Shown here in pieces: positions 62,165-64,000 of a stretch of DNA of 64,000 nucleotides. The notes under the pieces are model-generated. The model was given only the letters and a program-made list of their open reading frames with translations, had not been told where the DNA came from and ran no database searches. Both the position numbers and the translations under genes were made by a program. Source of the stretch: Balneola sp. GTDB lineage: Bacteria > Bacteroidota > Rhodothermia > Balneolales > Balneolaceae. The stretch lies in NCBI GenBank assembly GCA_017640785.1, contig JAEPPZ010000013.1, forward strand, positions 1 through 64,000, written 5' to 3'. How positions within the stretch are numbered: the stretch's first letter is position 1; each line of letters begins with the position of its first letter.

Positions 62165-62542
62165 TTATTGATTTGGTCGTCTTCTTCTGGAGAAGAGTTC
62201 ATCTTTTAATTTGTCGTATTTCTTTTTCTGATCTTCAGTAAGTAATTCTGAAAATGCTTCATCTCTTTGTTTTGAGATTGAATCCATTTTACTTCTGTCA
62301 GGTCTGTTTCCCGATGTTCTGAGTTTGTCCATGGATGTATAGAAATCAGTAAATATTTTTTTAGATGATTCCAACTGTTCCTTGGTTAAAGAAAGCTCTG
62401 TATTTACTTTTTCTAAAATAGTTTCTACACGTTCTTCAATAGGTGGCGGAGTTGCTCTGTTTTGTCCTTGTCTGTTTTGAGAAAAAACGGTACCGGATAT
62501 AAGTACCATTAAAAGAGTGATGGATAAAGTTTTCATGTTCAT
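62165..62542 (-). CDS. Spy/CpxP-like periplasmic protein
   Basis: The 125-residue protein has a signal peptide (MKTLSITLLMVLISGTVFSQ) and a helical, highly charged mature part with ERVETILEKVNTELSLTKEQLESSKKIF and SKQRDEAFSELLTEDQKKKYDKLKDELF. The LTxxQ and LTEDQ repeats are the pattern of Spy/CpxP-type chaperone-like proteins (LTxxQ motif). The end SRRRRPNQ is basic. In E. coli such proteins guard envelope proteins; here that role is inferred. It is divergent from the basic secreted protein at 62722. Confidence 0.75.
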   Translation of the reverse strand: MNMKTLSITLLMVLISGTVFSQNRQGQNRATPPPIEERVETILEKVNTELSLTKEQLESSKKIFTDFYTSMDKLRTSGNRPDRSKMDSISKQRDEAFSELLTEDQKKKYDKLKDELFSRRRRPNQ

Positions 62543-62721
62543 TTAAAATTCGATTTGTTTTGGGTTTCAAACTGTTAGGCGAGTTTGTCAGGGAAAGCTT
62601 GCTTTCAGTTCAGAGCTCCGGCATAGCATAAGTATGCTAACACGAATATGTGGTTACTGAAGTTGTTATTTCACCGTTAATTGATTCAGGCAATAAAGCT
62701 TTCACTAAAAAGGGAGTAATC

Positions 62722-63318
62722 ATGAAACGGTTAATATCAATCATCGCACTTATAGTATTTGTTTTTGGATTAGAAAACGTAACAGCACAAAAAGGTATTT
62801 CTTTCCAGGTATCCTATTATTCTGGTACAAACGCGGGAAGATATGTAAATAAGGATATCAGAGAATTTCACGCATTTCAGAAAGACCTTGATGATTTTTA
62901 TGAAGCTGCTCTTCGTGATAGAATTCGAAAATCGAAAAGAATTAAAAAAGACATCCTTAGCAGAATGAGGAATGAAGTTAACGATACCAAAAATAGAATA
63001 AGGTATGTAAAGTACGAACTGGACTATTCTAACAACCAAGGATTAAGAAAAAAAGGAACTCGTGGGAATGAATACAGTAAGAGAAAAGGGAATACAGTTC
63101 ATGTTAGTTATAAAACACTAGCGGCTCTGCAAAGACAATTGAATAAACAAAGCAGAATTGTTGTGAAACTGGAAAATATGTATTTGAATGATGGAAGAAA
63201 TTTCTTCGCGCAAGCAAGAAGACATCAAAAACTAATGGAAGATTTCGCAGATATATTAAAAGACGATATAAATTATTCTTTTAAGGAATATCGAAATCGT
63301 AACAGAAGAGGTAGATAA
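62722..63318 (+). CDS. Basic secreted hypothetical protein
   Basis: From ATG 62722 (AAGGGAG upstream) the protein has 198 residues with a signal peptide (MKRLISIIALIVFVFGLENVTAQ). The mature part is unusually rich in Lys and Arg (RDRIRKSKRIKKDILSRM, RKKGTRGNEYSKRKGN, EYRNRNRRGR at the end) and is probably alpha-helical. I do not recognise a family. It shares the divergent 179-base promoter spacer with the Spy-like gene, so they may be co-regulated. The longer start at 62650 would put the signal peptide internally and is rejected. Confidence 0.75.
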   Translation: MKRLISIIALIVFVFGLENVTAQKGISFQVSYYSGTNAGRYVNKDIREFHAFQKDLDDFYEAALRDRIRKSKRIKKDILSRMRNEVNDTKNRIRYVKYELDYSNNQGLRKKGTRGNEYSKRKGNTVHVSYKTLAALQRQLNKQSRIVVKLENMYLNDGRNFFAQARRHQKLMEDFADILKDDINYSFKEYRNRNRRGR

Positions 63319-63327
63319 GTAGCTTGA

Positions 63328-63360
63328 AAGGAGCTGTTATAAACAACAGCTCCTTTTTTT
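63328..63360 (+). terminator. Terminator between convergent genes
   Basis: AAAGGAGCTGTT pairs with AACAGCTCCTTT and is followed by T7. It lies between the plus-strand basic secreted protein and the minus-strand GNAT gene, whose stop lies at its edge. Confidence 0.85.
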
Positions 63361-63637
63361 ATGTTACATCCCTAATGTCTTTATTTTTTGAAAATACAGC
63401 TCTTGCATAAGGGCAGAGAGGAAGAATTTTAAGATTATGTTTTCGTGCAAAATCTACAGAATGATAGACAAGCTTTTTCCCCAGACTTTCACCACGGTGC
63501 TTATCAGAAACTTCAGTATGGTCCAGTATAATTTTATCGTTACCTGCTTTAGAATAGGTTAGTTCTGCAATTTTTTCATCCTCTGCTAAAATATAAAATG
63601 AGCCTTTTGTTTCAGTTTCTTCGTGTTGTATTTTCAT
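63359..63637 (-). CDS. Small GNAT-type N-acetyltransferase (YjdJ-like)
   Basis: From ATG 63637 (MKIQHEETETKGSFYILAEDEK) the protein has 92 residues. It is the minimal GNAT domain: a strand pair, IILDHTEVSDKHRGESLGKKLVYHSVDFARKHNLKILPLCPYARAVF. The HRGxxLGKxLV block is the acetyl-CoA loop, with the usual C/S residue at PLCPYA. Members of this YjdJ/GTNAT group are very short, and their substrates are unknown. The first 7 codons of the longest frame lack ribosome-site support. Confidence 0.88.
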   Translation of the reverse strand: MKIQHEETETKGSFYILAEDEKIAELTYSKAGNDKIILDHTEVSDKHRGESLGKKLVYHSVDFARKHNLKILPLCPYARAVFSKNKDIRDVT

Positions 63638-63683
63638 CTTCAATCCTAAAAAAATCATATTAACGGGTAAACGAATCTACTAA

Positions 63684-64000
63684 ATGAATTTCAGAACTGT
63701 CCTATTTTTATTTTTAATGCTGAGTTTTGGTCTAAGTTCAGATTCTTATTCCCAATCAACGAAAAAAGTAGATCTCGAAAAGTTTAAACGTATTGATGAA
63801 CCGGCGCGAGATGAAGTATCAGGAATAGTAAAAGATTCAAGATTTAGGGATGTTTATTGGGTTCACGGAGATTCCGGAACCAAAAACCGAATTTATGCCA
63901 TAAACAATGAAGGTGAAGTACTTCCGGATAAGGATTCAAAAGGGCTGGAAATCAAAGGTATCAAGAACAGAGATTGGGAAGACATTACAATTGATGAGAA
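63684..64000 (+). CDS. Secreted protein, truncated by the window end
   Basis: An open frame begins with ATG at 63684 and runs off the window. It encodes a signal peptide (MNFRTVLFLFLMLSFGLSSDSYSQ) followed by a beta-rich sequence with DEPARDEVSGIVKDSRF, VYWVHGDSGTKNRIYAIN and IKNRDWEDITIDE. The spacing of SGIVKD, HGDSG and DWEDI resembles propeller-type SdiA/esterase-like proteins, but the piece is too short for a family name. It is not coupled to the divergent GNAT gene. Confidence 0.75.
   Translation, partial: MNFRTVLFLFLMLSFGLSSDSYSQSTKKVDLEKFKRIDEPARDEVSGIVKDSRFRDVYWVHGDSGTKNRIYAINNEGEVLPDKDSKGLEIKGIKNRDWEDITIDE

Noticed and set aside
62650-62721. Upstream start for the basic secreted protein
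   Set aside because: It would place a typical signal peptide 24 residues inside the protein. ATG 62722 has an AAGGGAG site.

Overview
The window looks like a chromosomal segment from a Gram-negative bacterium of the Bacteroidota/FCB group, most likely near Balneolota. This placement is inferred from gene families, not from a marker search. The supporting signs are a secreted M23 peptidase ending in a YPNPFNPST-type C-terminal sorting domain, atpD-atpC standing apart from the other ATP synthase genes, a very short epsilon subunit, a eukaryotic-type (GSII) glutamine synthetase, an AccD without zinc-ribbon cysteines, menaquinone genes and an LpxH-type lipid A enzyme. No rRNA, tRNA or CRISPR array was seen.

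Layout. 1-8600: three small minus-strand genes (DUF2461, TfoX-like, hypothetical), a frameshifted REP-associated transposase with its REP hairpins, then pyrC, tsaB, accD, obg and dprA. 8.0-14 kb (minus strand): a P19-like periplasmic metal-binding protein, a phosphohexomutase, a DUF985 cupin and an M16 peptidase lipoprotein. 14.3-19.2 kb: atpDC, a small lipoprotein bracketed by duplicated terminators, a sugar MFS transporter and a DUF4350-like gene split by one base. 19.2-23.6 kb: an AT-rich accessory island of dioxygenase, SDR, DoxX and two HxlR regulators, punctuated by attC-like imperfect palindromes and closed by a tyrosine recombinase. 23.6-27.8 kb (minus): PBP1A, lpxH and a polyprenyl synthase.

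27.9-41.2 kb is a dense plus-strand core: pfkA-pgi-dNK, then DUF177-rpmF-plsX-fabH-fabD-fabG-acpP-fabF-rnc, then mgtE, thyA-folA and a methyltransferase. 41.2-46.6 kb is accessory: a GIY-YIG ORF between inverted palindromic repeats, a DoxX protein, a decayed aquaporin 3' end, a HEPN/DUF5343 pair resembling a toxin or defence module, and an arsenic cluster (arsR, DUF6428, arsC-like phosphatase, aquaporin). 46.9-58.4 kb: purB, an orphan histidine kinase, menE-menC-menA, GSII, the M23 peptidase, csaA, a TPR lipoprotein, a DUF2141 protein and a small membrane protein. 58.5-64 kb: a MacB-like permease, an ECF sigma/anti-sigma/DUF4097 operon, a Spy-like protein, a basic secreted protein, a small GNAT protein and a truncated secreted protein.

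The core genes form recognisable pathways: fatty-acid synthesis with ribosome and RNA processing, upper glycolysis, nucleotide synthesis, menaquinone and cell envelope. The two accessory regions (19.2-23.6 and 41.2-46.6 kb) hold most of the unexplained structure. The strongest candidate for something undescribed is the integron-like island, followed by the HEPN/DUF5343 module seated at a duplicated aquaporin 3' end.
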